NCBI RefSeq assembly: GCF_018854495.1 | Contig: NZ_JABBDR010000073.1 | Location: 47,654-111,653 of the forward strand | Direction: 5' to 3' | DNA: 64,000 bases | Source of the DNA: Acidithiobacillus ferruginosus | GTDB lineage: Bacteria > Pseudomonadota > Gammaproteobacteria > Acidithiobacillales > Acidithiobacillaceae | In this document: positions 46,969 to 58,086 of the stretch, in pieces | Numbering within the stretch: position 1 is the stretch's first letter | How the letters are laid out: every line of letters begins with the position of its first letter | Program-made: the position numbers and the translations under genes | Notes under the pieces: generated by a model | The model's input: only the letters and a program-made list of their open reading frames with translations | Told to the model about the DNA's origin: nothing | The model's database searches: none

Positions 46969-47565
46969 ATGGCGTTGACAATTCCCGCCCCCGTCCGGGA
47001 GGATGCCGCTGCCGATACGCCGGGTGTGGCGGTATTGGCGGCGGGGTGCTTCTGGTGTGTGGAGGCGGTGTATCTGGGCCTCGCGGGAGTGACGCGGATC
47101 GTGTCCGGTTATACGGGCGGCGCGGCGGAAACGGCCAATTACCGGGCGGTATGCACGGGGACGACCGGCCACGCCGAGGCAGTGGAGATTCACTACGATC
47201 CAGCGTTGCTGTCGTTTGGCCGGCTGCTACAGGTCTTTTTTGCGGTGGCCCACGATCCGACGCAGTACAACCGGCAGGGGAATGATGTGGGGACGCAATA
47301 CCGGTCCGCGATATTCACCCTGAATGACGCGCAGACGGCGCTGGCGCGGGACTATGTGGCGCAGCTCGATGAGGCGAAGGTTTTTGCCGGACCCATCGCC
47401 ACCGAAATCACGCCCCTGACGCATTTTTATCCGGCGGAAGACTATCACCAGGATTATGCCCGCCAGCATCCAGATCAGCCCTATATCTGTGCGGTGGCGC
47501 TGCCGAAAGTGGAGAAACTGCGCACGCGTTTTCCGCAATGGTTGCCTAAGAAGCAACGGAGGTGA
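46969..47565 (+). CDS. msrA: Peptide methionine-(S)-sulfoxide reductase MsrA
   Basis: The 198-residue product has the catalytic GCFWCVEAVYLGLAGV motif, YTGG, and HAEAVEIHYDP. No signal peptide is seen, so it is cytoplasmic. The ATG at 46969 is read from the point where family similarity starts; the longer frame is antisense to the DsbG-like gene. Followed closely by msrB. Confidence 0.95.
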   Translation: MALTIPAPVREDAAADTPGVAVLAAGCFWCVEAVYLGLAGVTRIVSGYTGGAAETANYRAVCTGTTGHAEAVEIHYDPALLSFGRLLQVFFAVAHDPTQYNRQGNDVGTQYRSAIFTLNDAQTALARDYVAQLDEAKVFAGPIATEITPLTHFYPAEDYHQDYARQHPDQPYICAVALPKVEKLRTRFPQWLPKKQRR

Positions 47566-47570
47566 AGACG

Positions 47571-48017
47571 ATGATCCGTTCATCCGCAGGTTTTGATCTG
47601 ACTCCCATCGATGCCGGGAAGCGCGCAGAAATGGCGCAAGGCTTGTCTGCCGAGGCGCGTCATGTCCTTTTTGAGCATGGCACGGAGCCGCCCTTCTGCG
47701 GTGGGCTGCTGCACGAACAGGGCGACGGGACTTTCGTTTGCGCTTTGTGTGGGTTGCCGTTGTTTCGCGCGGCAGCCAAGTTTGATTCGGGGACGGGCTG
47801 GCCGAGTTTTCAGGAGCCTTTTGCACCCGACCATATCCATGAGATCCGCGATACCAGTCATGGCATGGTACGCACGGAAATCCGCTGCGCGCGTTGCGAC
47901 AGCCACCTGGGGCATGTGTTTTCCGATGGTCCGGCCCCGACGGGGCGGCGCTACTGTTTGAATTCGGCGGCGCTGCGCTTTCAAGGGGACACATCGCCGG
48001 ACCCTGCGGCTTCCTGA
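47571..48017 (+). CDS. msrB: Peptide methionine-(R)-sulfoxide reductase MsrB
   Basis: The 148-residue product has zinc cysteines in CALCGLPLF and CARCDSHLGHVF, the substrate loop SGTGWPSF and the catalytic cysteine in GRRYCLNSAALRF. The ATG at 47571 lies behind GGAGGTG, which is part of the msrA end. The two gene products repair both sulfoxide stereoisomers. Confidence 0.95.
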   Translation: MIRSSAGFDLTPIDAGKRAEMAQGLSAEARHVLFEHGTEPPFCGGLLHEQGDGTFVCALCGLPLFRAAAKFDSGTGWPSFQEPFAPDHIHEIRDTSHGMVRTEIRCARCDSHLGHVFSDGPAPTGRRYCLNSAALRFQGDTSPDPAAS

Positions 48018-48144
48018 TCTCCGTCGTCGACGGGGTCGCTGCTGGCGGAGAGCGGGGTATGTTACCGGACAGTGTGCTGCTTCCGGTGGCCGGGCATGGT
48101 GCTCATGACCCGGATATGCAGCCCGACCAGAGGGAGCGTTGAGT

Positions 48145-50721
<2,577 letters not shown>

Positions 50722-50750
50722 GACCATTTGATAACTTGACTTTCTATCTG

Positions 50751-50764
50751 ATTAACCGGTTAAT
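50751..50764. promoter_or_regulatory. Perfect 14-bp palindrome in a promoter, candidate operator
   Basis: ATTAACCGGTTAAT reads the same on both strands. It covers the -10 region (GTTAAT, 50759-50764) of a candidate promoter with TTGACT at 50736-50741 and 17-base spacing. It lies 99 bases before the small lipoprotein gene. Confidence 0.5.
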
Positions 50765-50862
50765 TGTGCCATGGTTGGCGTATGGGTTACGCATGTCACG
50801 GAATGCTTTATTAGCAGGAAGTATCACGGATTGGTGTTGCAAACCTTTTGGGAGAGAAAATC

Positions 50863-51027
50863 ATGAACAAGCTGAGGCAAGCAAGACGACTGGTCTATAT
50901 GGCGCTTTTTGTTTTTTTTAGCGCTTCCATGCTTTCCGGATGCATAATCGCTCCCCCGTATGGAGGCTATTACGGGGGCTATTATGGTGGAAGGGGCGAG
51001 GGGTGGCATCACGGTGAAGATCACTGA
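50863..51027 (+). CDS. Small Gly/Tyr/His-rich lipoprotein
   Basis: The 54-residue product is too short for most gene finders. It has a basic start, a hydrophobic helix and the lipobox MLSGCIIAPP. The mature part is built of GGYYGGYYGG followed by HHGEDH. GGGAG precedes the ATG. The histidine-rich end suggests metal binding at the outer membrane. The family is not recognised. Confidence 0.7.
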   Translation: MNKLRQARRLVYMALFVFFSASMLSGCIIAPPYGGYYGGYYGGRGEGWHHGEDH

Positions 51028-51106
51028 TTGCAACGCTCCGGTGTCCATGCATCCATGATGGCTGGCAAATATTGCTGACGTATATTTTTGGTATAGGTGG
51101 AATCAT

Positions 51107-51352
51107 ATGAGAAAAAAACTGGCTATGATGCCATTGGTTATCCTCGGGCTGACGTTTTCCGTTGCCCAGGATGGATTTGCTGACAACAGGGGTTATGCTG
51201 ATCATTACTATACGAGGCATCAGGCTTACTATGGCCCACGGGAGGACCACTACAGGTACCGGGATGAGCGCAGGTACCGGGATCACGCGTGGCACAGGGA
51301 AAATCGGCGGCAGGAATACCGGCATCGGGACTATCACCGTGCCGATCACTAG
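51107..51352 (+). CDS. Small exported Arg/Tyr/His-rich protein
   Basis: The 81-residue product has a signal peptide (LAMMPLVILGLTFSVAQDGFA) and a mature part made of Arg, Tyr, His and Asp repeats (YRYRDERRYRDHAWHRE). Composition suggests polyanion or metal binding outside the inner membrane. It follows the Gly/Tyr lipoprotein by 79 bases and may be cotranscribed with it. Confidence 0.65.
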   Translation: MRKKLAMMPLVILGLTFSVAQDGFADNRGYADHYYTRHQAYYGPREDHYRYRDERRYRDHAWHRENRRQEYRHRDYHRADH

Positions 51353-51461
51353 GAGCGTAAATCCAGAGATATAATGCTACCCGGTTACCCCGGAAGCGCA
51401 TACTCCCGGAGTGTTTCAGGAGTTGCCTTCCGGGGCGGTAAACCGGCCCAGGGTTGCGTTA

Positions 51462-52040
51462 CTACGGCCTGAATACGCGCAAAATGGCCGGAGACTTGCT
51501 TGCGTGAAGTGTCGCCATGCCAATATGACCCCACCAGTACAACCAGACAAATGAAGAAAGGAAGTCGTGCATCTTCTTGGGAAGCTGGTAGAAGCCTATG
51601 GGCGCAGCCACTCCATAATTTGGAATCAGGAAAAACATGATAAATCCCAGGAGGGCCATGCCGGTCACGGCAGCCAAACCAAAACCATGCACCATGCCCG
51701 GCACCCCGCCGCGCATCCCGCTCGGCGGCAGCTTTCTGTTTGCCAGCCCCCGGATATCGGTGCAGACGTTGTCCAGGTACGGTCCGCTGTAGGGGAACAG
51801 GTGCGAGCGCAGGTTTTTGTTAGAGAAAACCTGCGCCCAGAATGCGACAACAATAACCGTTGCAAACATGCCAATCCACATATGCATATGAAACAGTAAA
51901 TGCCGGAATGGAAGTTCGCCGACCTTCTTCCATATGGCCTTCATGTCAAGTTCGCTGAACAGCAGAAGCGTTACTGCCAATGCAAATCCCGCATGTATCC
52001 ATCGGGTACTTCTTGGCCACTCTTGAATCTCTTCGGGCAT
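51462..52040 (-). CDS. b-type cytochrome, bacterial cytochrome b561-like membrane protein
   Basis: The 192-residue product has four probable membrane helices with histidines placed as heme ligands (RWIHAGFAL, LFHMHMWIG, MVHGFGLAAVTG, WWGHIGMATLHASK). The ATG at 52040 starts MPEEIQEW. It lies downstream of two TonB-dependent receptors on the same strand, so it could reduce an imported metal complex or feed electrons to it; this is inferred from place only. Confidence 0.7.
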   Translation of the reverse strand: MPEEIQEWPRSTRWIHAGFALAVTLLLFSELDMKAIWKKVGELPFRHLLFHMHMWIGMFATVIVVAFWAQVFSNKNLRSHLFPYSGPYLDNVCTDIRGLANRKLPPSGMRGGVPGMVHGFGLAAVTGMALLGFIMFFLIPNYGVAAPIGFYQLPKKMHDFLSSFVWLYWWGHIGMATLHASKSPAILRVFRP

Positions 52041-52149
52041 GTAAAACTCCGTAGTTTGATAAAAAATTAACAGTATGCGTGGCATATTGCAATTGCGACG
52101 GGTGTTTTATGTAGTCGGATAAAATCCATCTACATTATCAGTGTCACGA

Positions 52150-52181
52150 TAAAAAGTGCGCTGCGTGACCCCACGCAGCGC
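52150..52181 (-). terminator. Terminator of the first TonB-dependent receptor gene
   Basis: On the minus strand GCGCTGCGTG and CACGCAGCGC pair with a 4-base loop, followed by ACTTTTTATCG. It starts 10 bases after the receptor stop and separates it from the cytochrome gene. Confidence 0.85.
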
Positions 52182-52190
52182 GAAAAAGCC

Positions 52191-54554
52191 TTAGAACTTC
52201 GCCGATACCGTCATAAAATACTGCCGTGGTGCCCCCGGATCAGCCAGAATGGCACCGGCACTGTTACCACCGAAGTACCCGCCACTGGTGATGTACTCAA
52301 TGGGGTTATACTGGGCATCGAAGAGATTATATATTCCCACGGAGAGCTTCACGTCTTTCAGTGTCGGGATGTATGGATTCAATCGGGTCGTTTTTATCCC
52401 AAGGCTGAGGTTGGAGACATTGTATCCCGGCTGCTTCTGGTGCGATGGCGCGCCGGTCCCGTTGTTGAACAGATACTCCGAGCTTGTGTATTGATCCACA
52501 AACTGGGGTGAGAAAAGGAAGCCATGATAGTAGTAGCGATAGTCAATACCCGCGCTCATGGTGAGGTACGGGCTATAAGATACGTTGGCGCCATATAAGG
52601 TCGTACCCCCACCCTGCGGGGTATACGAGGTGTAGTACGAATGATTGAGCGCCAGATTGGCGAACAGATGCCAGTTCCAGGAGGGGTTGTCGGCAATCGC
52701 GATATTGACGCCGTTCACCACCGCATCGGCCGCGGCGAACTTGGTTTGGGAGATATTTGACAGGAAGGTCGCGATGGTTTCGTTGGCGAGAGTGTCGTGG
52801 TAGTAGTTGACGTTGAATGTAAAGTCATGCAACAACATCCAGTTGTGTACTAAAAACTTGGCGCCGACTTCGTAATCCGTACTTTTTACCGGTTTCAGGG
52901 TGTTTAGGTCTATCGTGCCGCCGTTACCATTGTAGGCCCCGTAGTTGTTATCCGTAGGATTCTGATAAGAACGGCCATAGTGCGCATATACCGAACCCCA
53001 TTTGACCGGGGCAAAGCGGACCCCGATGGAAGGTTCCAAACGGGATATGGTATCCGACGCGCTATTAATGAGCGTCTGATTCTGCGCGCCCGCCGGAAGG
53101 TTGGGGAATGCCTGGCTCCCGTTGTTATACATCTGGGTCTGGTACTGGACCGCAGCAATGCCCGGCGTGATCTTGAAGCCGGCGAACGGGCTGAATGTGT
53201 CCTGAATGAAGCCTGTCAGATAGTTGTTATACAGAACGTCGCTATTGTACTGAATGGGGAAGGAGGGGCTGGTGCCCAGGAGTGTATTGTATCCCGCATA
53301 CGGTGTGGTGTATTGCTGATGAATCCACGACCCTCCGGCCTTCACGAGGTTCATAGGCAGGCGCCAGTCGAAATACAGCTTGTCCCCGTAAGTATCCGAG
53401 CTCGGATTGTAATACTCGGAATTCACGCTGCTCCCTGGTACATAATTGGTAATGCGGTAATGCACTCGGTGGCCATGGCGATACCAGGCCATTTCGTGCA
53501 GCGTGACGTGCCTGCTGAGGTGGAGGTTCAGTTTGGAGTACAGCATGTAGCCTTGTACTTTCAGTTGCTTAAACCAGATGGACTCAGGCAGTGATGCGTA
53601 AAACCCGCTGGTCTGTTGGCTATACAAGGGCGCATTGGCATTCAGGCCCTGGGTGGTGATGCCCGGTATCGGGGTAACCGGTATGAAATTGGGCCTGAAC
53701 TCGCGCGAACTGTCGACATAGCCGCCAAGGCTGAAGGTGCCGCTCCGGAAGGTCTTCACCGCCTTGCCAAAATAGGCGAGAGACTGGGACGGCGCGTTGA
53801 ACGTACCAGTGCGGAAGGTGTTGTTTTTCGTATAACCCCCGGCCAGAATCGCGGACCAGCCGTCGTACATTCCCGTTTTGAGGTCAAAGTTGTAGCCGAG
53901 AGTGCCGTTACTGCCAAAGGTGGTACCTATTTCAGCGCTCGGTTTTACGGATGGCTGCAGCGGCACAAAGTTGATGGTGCCACCGACGCTGTCGAACCAC
54001 CGGCCGGCGGGGTTTCCGGGGCCGTAGGTCACGTTGATGCCGTGGATCATCTGGAGAATGGGGATTTCGTTGGAATCCCAGCCGCCGTTATGCGAAATCA
54101 GGTTGTTCATGGGGATCCCGTCAAACAGCACCGTCAAGCCATTGCGCTCGACGTCACCATTCACGGATGACCAGCCTACCTTTACGCCGCGCACGGCGAT
54201 TTCATAGCGCGCGGTCGAGGAGATGCCGCCATAACCACGGACCGCGATGCCGGGTGCCAGAGAAAGTGCTTGCGCCGCCCCTGCGGCAGGACCTACACCC
54301 TGAATTTCACGCTTCCCAAGAACCGCCTGGGATTGGGTGGATTTGAAGATTTTCTTCTTGGTCAGCTTGCCGTCGGTACTGGCCAGCGCCTTGGCCGATT
54401 CAGAAAGTGCGCTGGCCGAAGCGTTTACCTCGCCAACACTGGTGGATTGGCCGCCAGAATTGGCACCATAAGCTGTTGTTAGAGTATTCCAGGTACAAAG
54501 CCCCGCGGTGCACATTGCGAACAATAACGGGTTCATACGATTCCGCTTATTCAT
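52191..54554 (-). CDS. TonB-dependent outer-membrane receptor 1
   Basis: The 787-residue product has a signal peptide, a possible TonB box in STSVGEVNAS, a plug domain (about residues 70-200: KREIQGVGPAAGAAQALSLAPGIAV, TVLFDGIPMNN, INVTYGPGNPAGRWFDSVGG) and a 22-strand barrel ending in the C-terminal phenylalanine (TVSAKF). No signalling (STN) domain precedes the plug. Related in layout and sequence to the receptor at 54749. The substrate is not evident; iron, cobalt or organic chelates are options. The promoter carries the 11-bp repeats. Confidence 0.9.
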   Translation of the reverse strand: MNKRNRMNPLLFAMCTAGLCTWNTLTTAYGANSGGQSTSVGEVNASASALSESAKALASTDGKLTKKKIFKSTQSQAVLGKREIQGVGPAAGAAQALSLAPGIAVRGYGGISSTARYEIAVRGVKVGWSSVNGDVERNGLTVLFDGIPMNNLISHNGGWDSNEIPILQMIHGINVTYGPGNPAGRWFDSVGGTINFVPLQPSVKPSAEIGTTFGSNGTLGYNFDLKTGMYDGWSAILAGGYTKNNTFRTGTFNAPSQSLAYFGKAVKTFRSGTFSLGGYVDSSREFRPNFIPVTPIPGITTQGLNANAPLYSQQTSGFYASLPESIWFKQLKVQGYMLYSKLNLHLSRHVTLHEMAWYRHGHRVHYRITNYVPGSSVNSEYYNPSSDTYGDKLYFDWRLPMNLVKAGGSWIHQQYTTPYAGYNTLLGTSPSFPIQYNSDVLYNNYLTGFIQDTFSPFAGFKITPGIAAVQYQTQMYNNGSQAFPNLPAGAQNQTLINSASDTISRLEPSIGVRFAPVKWGSVYAHYGRSYQNPTDNNYGAYNGNGGTIDLNTLKPVKSTDYEVGAKFLVHNWMLLHDFTFNVNYYHDTLANETIATFLSNISQTKFAAADAVVNGVNIAIADNPSWNWHLFANLALNHSYYTSYTPQGGGTTLYGANVSYSPYLTMSAGIDYRYYYHGFLFSPQFVDQYTSSEYLFNNGTGAPSHQKQPGYNVSNLSLGIKTTRLNPYIPTLKDVKLSVGIYNLFDAQYNPIEYITSGGYFGGNSAGAILADPGAPRQYFMTVSAKF

Positions 54555-54628
54555 TTCTTGCTCCTGTATAAGAATATGATCGTATAAAACTACATGATTT
54601 CATTAATGTTGCCCAAGCAACAGAAAAA

Positions 54629-54682
54629 ATGATACAAGAGAATTGTGACACAATTATTACGTTTAAATGACCATAATATGAC
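54629..54682 (-). promoter_or_regulatory. Promoter of receptor 1 with four 11-bp-spaced half sites
   Basis: Half sites, read on the minus strand, are GTCAT (54678-54682), GTCAT (54667-54671), GTAAT (54656-54660) and GTCAC (54645-54649), at exact 11-base steps. After a 10-base gap the -10 TATCAT (54629-54634) follows. No -35 box is evident, so an activator is expected. The same order is found at the other two promoters listed below. Confidence 0.7.
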
Positions 54683-54694
54683 AATAAGACATTT

Positions 54695-54726
54695 AAAAAC
54701 CGAGGTGAATGACTGATTCACCCCGG
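54695..54726 (-). terminator. Terminator of the second TonB-dependent receptor gene
   Basis: On the minus strand CCGGGGTGAAT pairs with ATTCACCTCGG (one G-U pair) around a 5-base loop, followed by TTTTTAAAT. It lies 22 bases after the receptor stop. Confidence 0.85.
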
Positions 54727-54748
54727 CTTAACATATTACTTCGTAACG

Positions 54749-57151
54749 CTAGAATGAGGCGTTTACACTTACATAAACCGCGCGTGGCATGCCTGGTTCC
54801 CCAAGTATCTGACCGGCCACGCCATAATAGCCGCCACCAGAAATATACTCGTAATTGTTGTACTGCTTATTCAGAAGGTTGAGGACTGTTACATTCACCG
54901 AGGCATCATGCATTCCGGCAAACAGATATCTTTTGGATACCTTGACCCGCAGCGAGGCATTGAATATGCCAAAACTGGGCAATTTCTGACTTGTGGGGGC
55001 TCCAATGTTGTTGTAGATGTTCTGGGCACCGGTATACTGCCACCACACTCTTGGCTCATAAAGAATGCCCGAATTATAAATCTGATAGTAGGCGCCGATG
55101 TTGGCGGTTTGCGCCGGCACATTAGAAATAGGCAGGCCAGCGTAGGATACGCCATGACCTGTGGTGTAGTTGGAGTAGGTGGCCTTCTCGAAACTCACGT
55201 TGGAGAACAGGTATAGATTATAAAGCGGATTGTCATCCATCGACAGGTTGACACCGCTGAATACCGACGAACCAGATGCGAAGCGCGAGTAAAGATGGTT
55301 GACAACCGGGATGGGAATGATTTCATTGGTATCATTCAGATGGTAGTAATTGGCATTGAAGACTGCGTGATGCAGCAGTCCATAATGTTTGACATACGCC
55401 TTTACCCCAATCTGGTACTGTGTGGACTTTTGCGGCTGTAACGTGGATGTCAATTCATGAGCATAGGTCCCGGTAGCGCCGGCCGGTGCCTTGTAGCCGG
55501 TGGCGTAGTTTCCATAGAGTGCAACATTGGGCGTCACCTTATAGTTGACGCCGATGGACGGCTCGAACTCGGTGAAATTCGTCGATGAGTTTGGTTGATA
55601 ATCGCCATTGTGACCGATGAGGTTGGCCACACTCGTGGGGAACTGGGCAGCAGAGTTGTTCACAAAGTTTGTTTGAAACTGAACCACGCGGATACCGGGG
55701 GTGATGCGCAGACCATGGATAGGGTGTATGACGTCCTGGACAAAGGCCGCAAGGTCGGTCATGTAGAGATACGAACTATGGAATGCGCTCGGCAAGGATG
55801 GGCTGTTGTATACCGGGGACCCATTGATGATTACGTTATTTCCGGCATTAGGACTTAGCGAGTCATAAGTTGCAATCTGGTTCTGATTGTAGAAATACAA
55901 CAGGGAGTTATATTTCGAGTTCAGGAAATACCCGCCAAGCGAAATATTGTTGTATGGTGCGTTCACGGTCAGATAGAGCTTGTCCCCGTACGTATGATCG
56001 GAGGCGTTATAATACTGATTCAGCACGTTGGCAGCATTACCGGTATTATTGTAGTGCAGGTGCACGCGGTCGCCATAGCGATACCATAACAGGTTATGGA
56101 TCACCATGTTGTGTGTAAGATGTTGTTCGAAGCGAGAATAAATGAGGTAGGTCTTTACAAACGCTTCCTTCCAGTAAACGGAATATGGGAGGGTGGTGTA
56201 AAACCCCGTGGTTTGTTGACTGTAGACGGGTCCGGGATTCACGGCTCCGGTATTCGGGTTGACGCCGTAAATAGTCACATTCGGATTGGCGGTTACCGGA
56301 ATGGGCAGCGGCCTGTAGGCCACGGAACGTGCGACGTAGCCACCAAAACTGATGTGGCCGCCACGAAAGCTTTTCCGGACTTTTCCATAATAGGCATAGT
56401 TATTACCGGGATTGTTGAACCCATATCCGTGCAAATAGTTTCCGCTACTGCCTACCCCTCCCGCAATGATCCCCGACCATCCATCGTGTTCGCCGGTGCG
56501 AATATTGAAGTGGATACCTTTGGAATCAAAACTTCCATAATACATTCCTATGGAAGCCCCAGCCTTCCTGGTCGGTTGCAGTGGCGTAAAGTTAATGGAG
56601 CCGCCAATATTGTTGTACCAGCGATTCAGCGGATAACCCGGGCCGTAGGTTGCGGTAATGCCCTTGATCATGGACATCTGGGGCAGCTCTGAACCCTGCC
56701 AGACGCCGTAAGCCGGATCAACCATGGGTACACCGTCAAAAGTGACCATGACCGTGCCATCATTCGCATTGCCCGCGATGTTGCCCCAACCGGTCTTCAT
56801 GCCGTTGACGCTGATCGATGAGCGCGGCGCGCCAGTCGGGCCATCGGTGACGACATTGATGCCCGGTGCCACGGCGAGCGCTTGTGCCGCCCCACCCGCA
56901 GGTCCTGCGGTAGCCATCTGACGCTTATTGATGACTTTTACCGATTGGGTGGAATTGAACACCTGTTTTTTGGTGGGGAGATGCGCCAGCGTGTCTAAAG
57001 CGCCGGTGGTAGAGGATACTTCCCCGACACTAATACTGGACGAAGTGGTGGGCGCGGTTACACCGGTAGCGAGTGCCATGCCGGACATCCCACATAAACC
57101 AGCAGCAATCAATGCACTCAATAAAGGATGATAACGATACTGATGTTTCAC
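54749..57151 (-). CDS. TonB-dependent outer-membrane receptor 2
   Basis: The 800-residue product starts at GTG 57151 (VKHQYRYHPLL) behind AGGAG with 8-base spacing; the longer frame lacks a ribosome site. It has a signal peptide cut near ALATGVTA, a TonB-box candidate SISVGEVSS, plug (RQMATAGPAGGAAQALAVAPGI, VMVTFDGVPMVDPAYG, ITATYGPGYPLNRWYNNIGG) and barrel with terminal SVNASF. Asn/Tyr-rich loops suggest large extracellular parts. Similar to receptor 1 along its length, so an old duplication. Both carry the same type of regulatory site. Confidence 0.9.
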   Translation of the reverse strand: MKHQYRYHPLLSALIAAGLCGMSGMALATGVTAPTTSSSISVGEVSSTTGALDTLAHLPTKKQVFNSTQSVKVINKRQMATAGPAGGAAQALAVAPGINVVTDGPTGAPRSSISVNGMKTGWGNIAGNANDGTVMVTFDGVPMVDPAYGVWQGSELPQMSMIKGITATYGPGYPLNRWYNNIGGSINFTPLQPTRKAGASIGMYYGSFDSKGIHFNIRTGEHDGWSGIIAGGVGSSGNYLHGYGFNNPGNNYAYYGKVRKSFRGGHISFGGYVARSVAYRPLPIPVTANPNVTIYGVNPNTGAVNPGPVYSQQTTGFYTTLPYSVYWKEAFVKTYLIYSRFEQHLTHNMVIHNLLWYRYGDRVHLHYNNTGNAANVLNQYYNASDHTYGDKLYLTVNAPYNNISLGGYFLNSKYNSLLYFYNQNQIATYDSLSPNAGNNVIINGSPVYNSPSLPSAFHSSYLYMTDLAAFVQDVIHPIHGLRITPGIRVVQFQTNFVNNSAAQFPTSVANLIGHNGDYQPNSSTNFTEFEPSIGVNYKVTPNVALYGNYATGYKAPAGATGTYAHELTSTLQPQKSTQYQIGVKAYVKHYGLLHHAVFNANYYHLNDTNEIIPIPVVNHLYSRFASGSSVFSGVNLSMDDNPLYNLYLFSNVSFEKATYSNYTTGHGVSYAGLPISNVPAQTANIGAYYQIYNSGILYEPRVWWQYTGAQNIYNNIGAPTSQKLPSFGIFNASLRVKVSKRYLFAGMHDASVNVTVLNLLNKQYNNYEYISGGGYYGVAGQILGEPGMPRAVYVSVNASF

Positions 57152-57202
57152 GGAACTACTCCTATTGTTGTTGCCTCCTGGAATAGCCCCTATGTTAATA
57201 GC

Positions 57203-57267
57203 CGAATATTGCACCCATGTGTCACTGAGGTGGCGTTGTTATGACATTGTTATGACGTTATTATGAC
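57203..57267 (-). promoter_or_regulatory. Promoter of receptor 2 with five 11-bp-spaced half sites
   Basis: Minus-strand half sites are GTCAT (57263-57267), GTCAT (57252-57256), GTCAT (57241-57245), GCCAC (57230-57234) and GACAC (57219-57223), each 11 bases apart. After 10 bases the -10 TATTCG (57203-57208) follows. Three units are near-identical 11-mers. The array begins 3 bases from the regulator stop. Confidence 0.7.
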
Positions 57268-57270
57268 GTT

Positions 57271-58086
57271 TCACACATTCTTTGGTGGTGAAAAGCGATA
57301 TCCGAAACTATGCACGGTTTCCAGCCAGCCCTTGGCGCCGGCACTTTCCAGAATTTTGCGTAAACGATAAATCTTGACCACCAGGGTATTAGGAGCGAGA
57401 TAGGTGCCCTTACCACCCCATAAGATATCGGCGATCTGCTCGTTGGAAACGACTTCGTCCGGATGGGTGGCGAAATAGTAAAGCAGATAGAAAAGCCGTC
57501 GCGGTAGACGAATTTCCTGTCCCAATATCCAGACACGCAGTGATACCAGATCGATGCAGAGGTTTTCCTCTTGAACCACCCGGACAGGCGCTTGTGTGCG
57601 CAGCTTTTTGAGGACACCGCATACCTGGGCGGTTAAGATTCCCAGCCCCATACCGGCAGGGATATACGCCTGCGCACCTACTTCCAGAGCCGCTACGGCG
57701 TTGGTTTCCTCGTGGCCTTCTCCCGCACTATCGCCGACCACCAGGAAGGGCAATTCGCCCTGACGCGATGCGAATTGCAGATGCCGCAGCCATTCCCCCG
57801 TTGTGGTAGACCACCCGAGCAGGATCATTACTTCGGGATCCCAACGGCGCACCAACTGCTCGGCTTGGGCACGCTCCGTGACCCGCATTACCTTGCCGCC
57901 AGTGCGTTCCAGAGCCATTTCGACAGGGACGATCGTTTTACCGTTGGTCCGTGCATTCACCAGCAGCAGGATCCGTGGGCCTTGCGGTGATTCGGTCCGG
58001 ATCGGCAGGGGCGCGCGCGTCTGCGCCAACATCGCCGCACGTAGTACATGTACTGTGTGTACAGCAATACTGTTTATTAAAATCAT
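57271..58086 (-). CDS. OmpR/PhoB-type DNA-binding regulator with degenerate receiver
   Basis: The 271-residue product has an N-terminal domain shaped like a receiver (residues 40-160) but lacking the usual phospho-aspartate: the strand that should carry it reads VMILLGWSTTTG. A winged helix follows (residues 175-270: RLFYLLYYFATHPDEVVSNEQIADILW and TLVVKIYRLRKILE with VHSFGYRFSPP). Start 58086 was chosen because it overlaps the stop of a small ORF as ATGA; ATG 58092 is an option. No sensor kinase is adjacent. It probably activates the two receptor genes and its own promoter. Confidence 0.85.
   Translation of the reverse strand: MILINSIAVHTVHVLRAAMLAQTRAPLPIRTESPQGPRILLLVNARTNGKTIVPVEMALERTGGKVMRVTERAQAEQLVRRWDPEVMILLGWSTTTGEWLRHLQFASRQGELPFLVVGDSAGEGHEETNAVAALEVGAQAYIPAGMGLGILTAQVCGVLKKLRTQAPVRVVQEENLCIDLVSLRVWILGQEIRLPRRLFYLLYYFATHPDEVVSNEQIADILWGGKGTYLAPNTLVVKIYRLRKILESAGAKGWLETVHSFGYRFSPPKNV

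Noticed and set aside
46852-47193. N-terminal extension of the DsbG-like protein
   Set aside because: Overlaps msrA on the other strand and precedes the signal peptide; no ribosome site.
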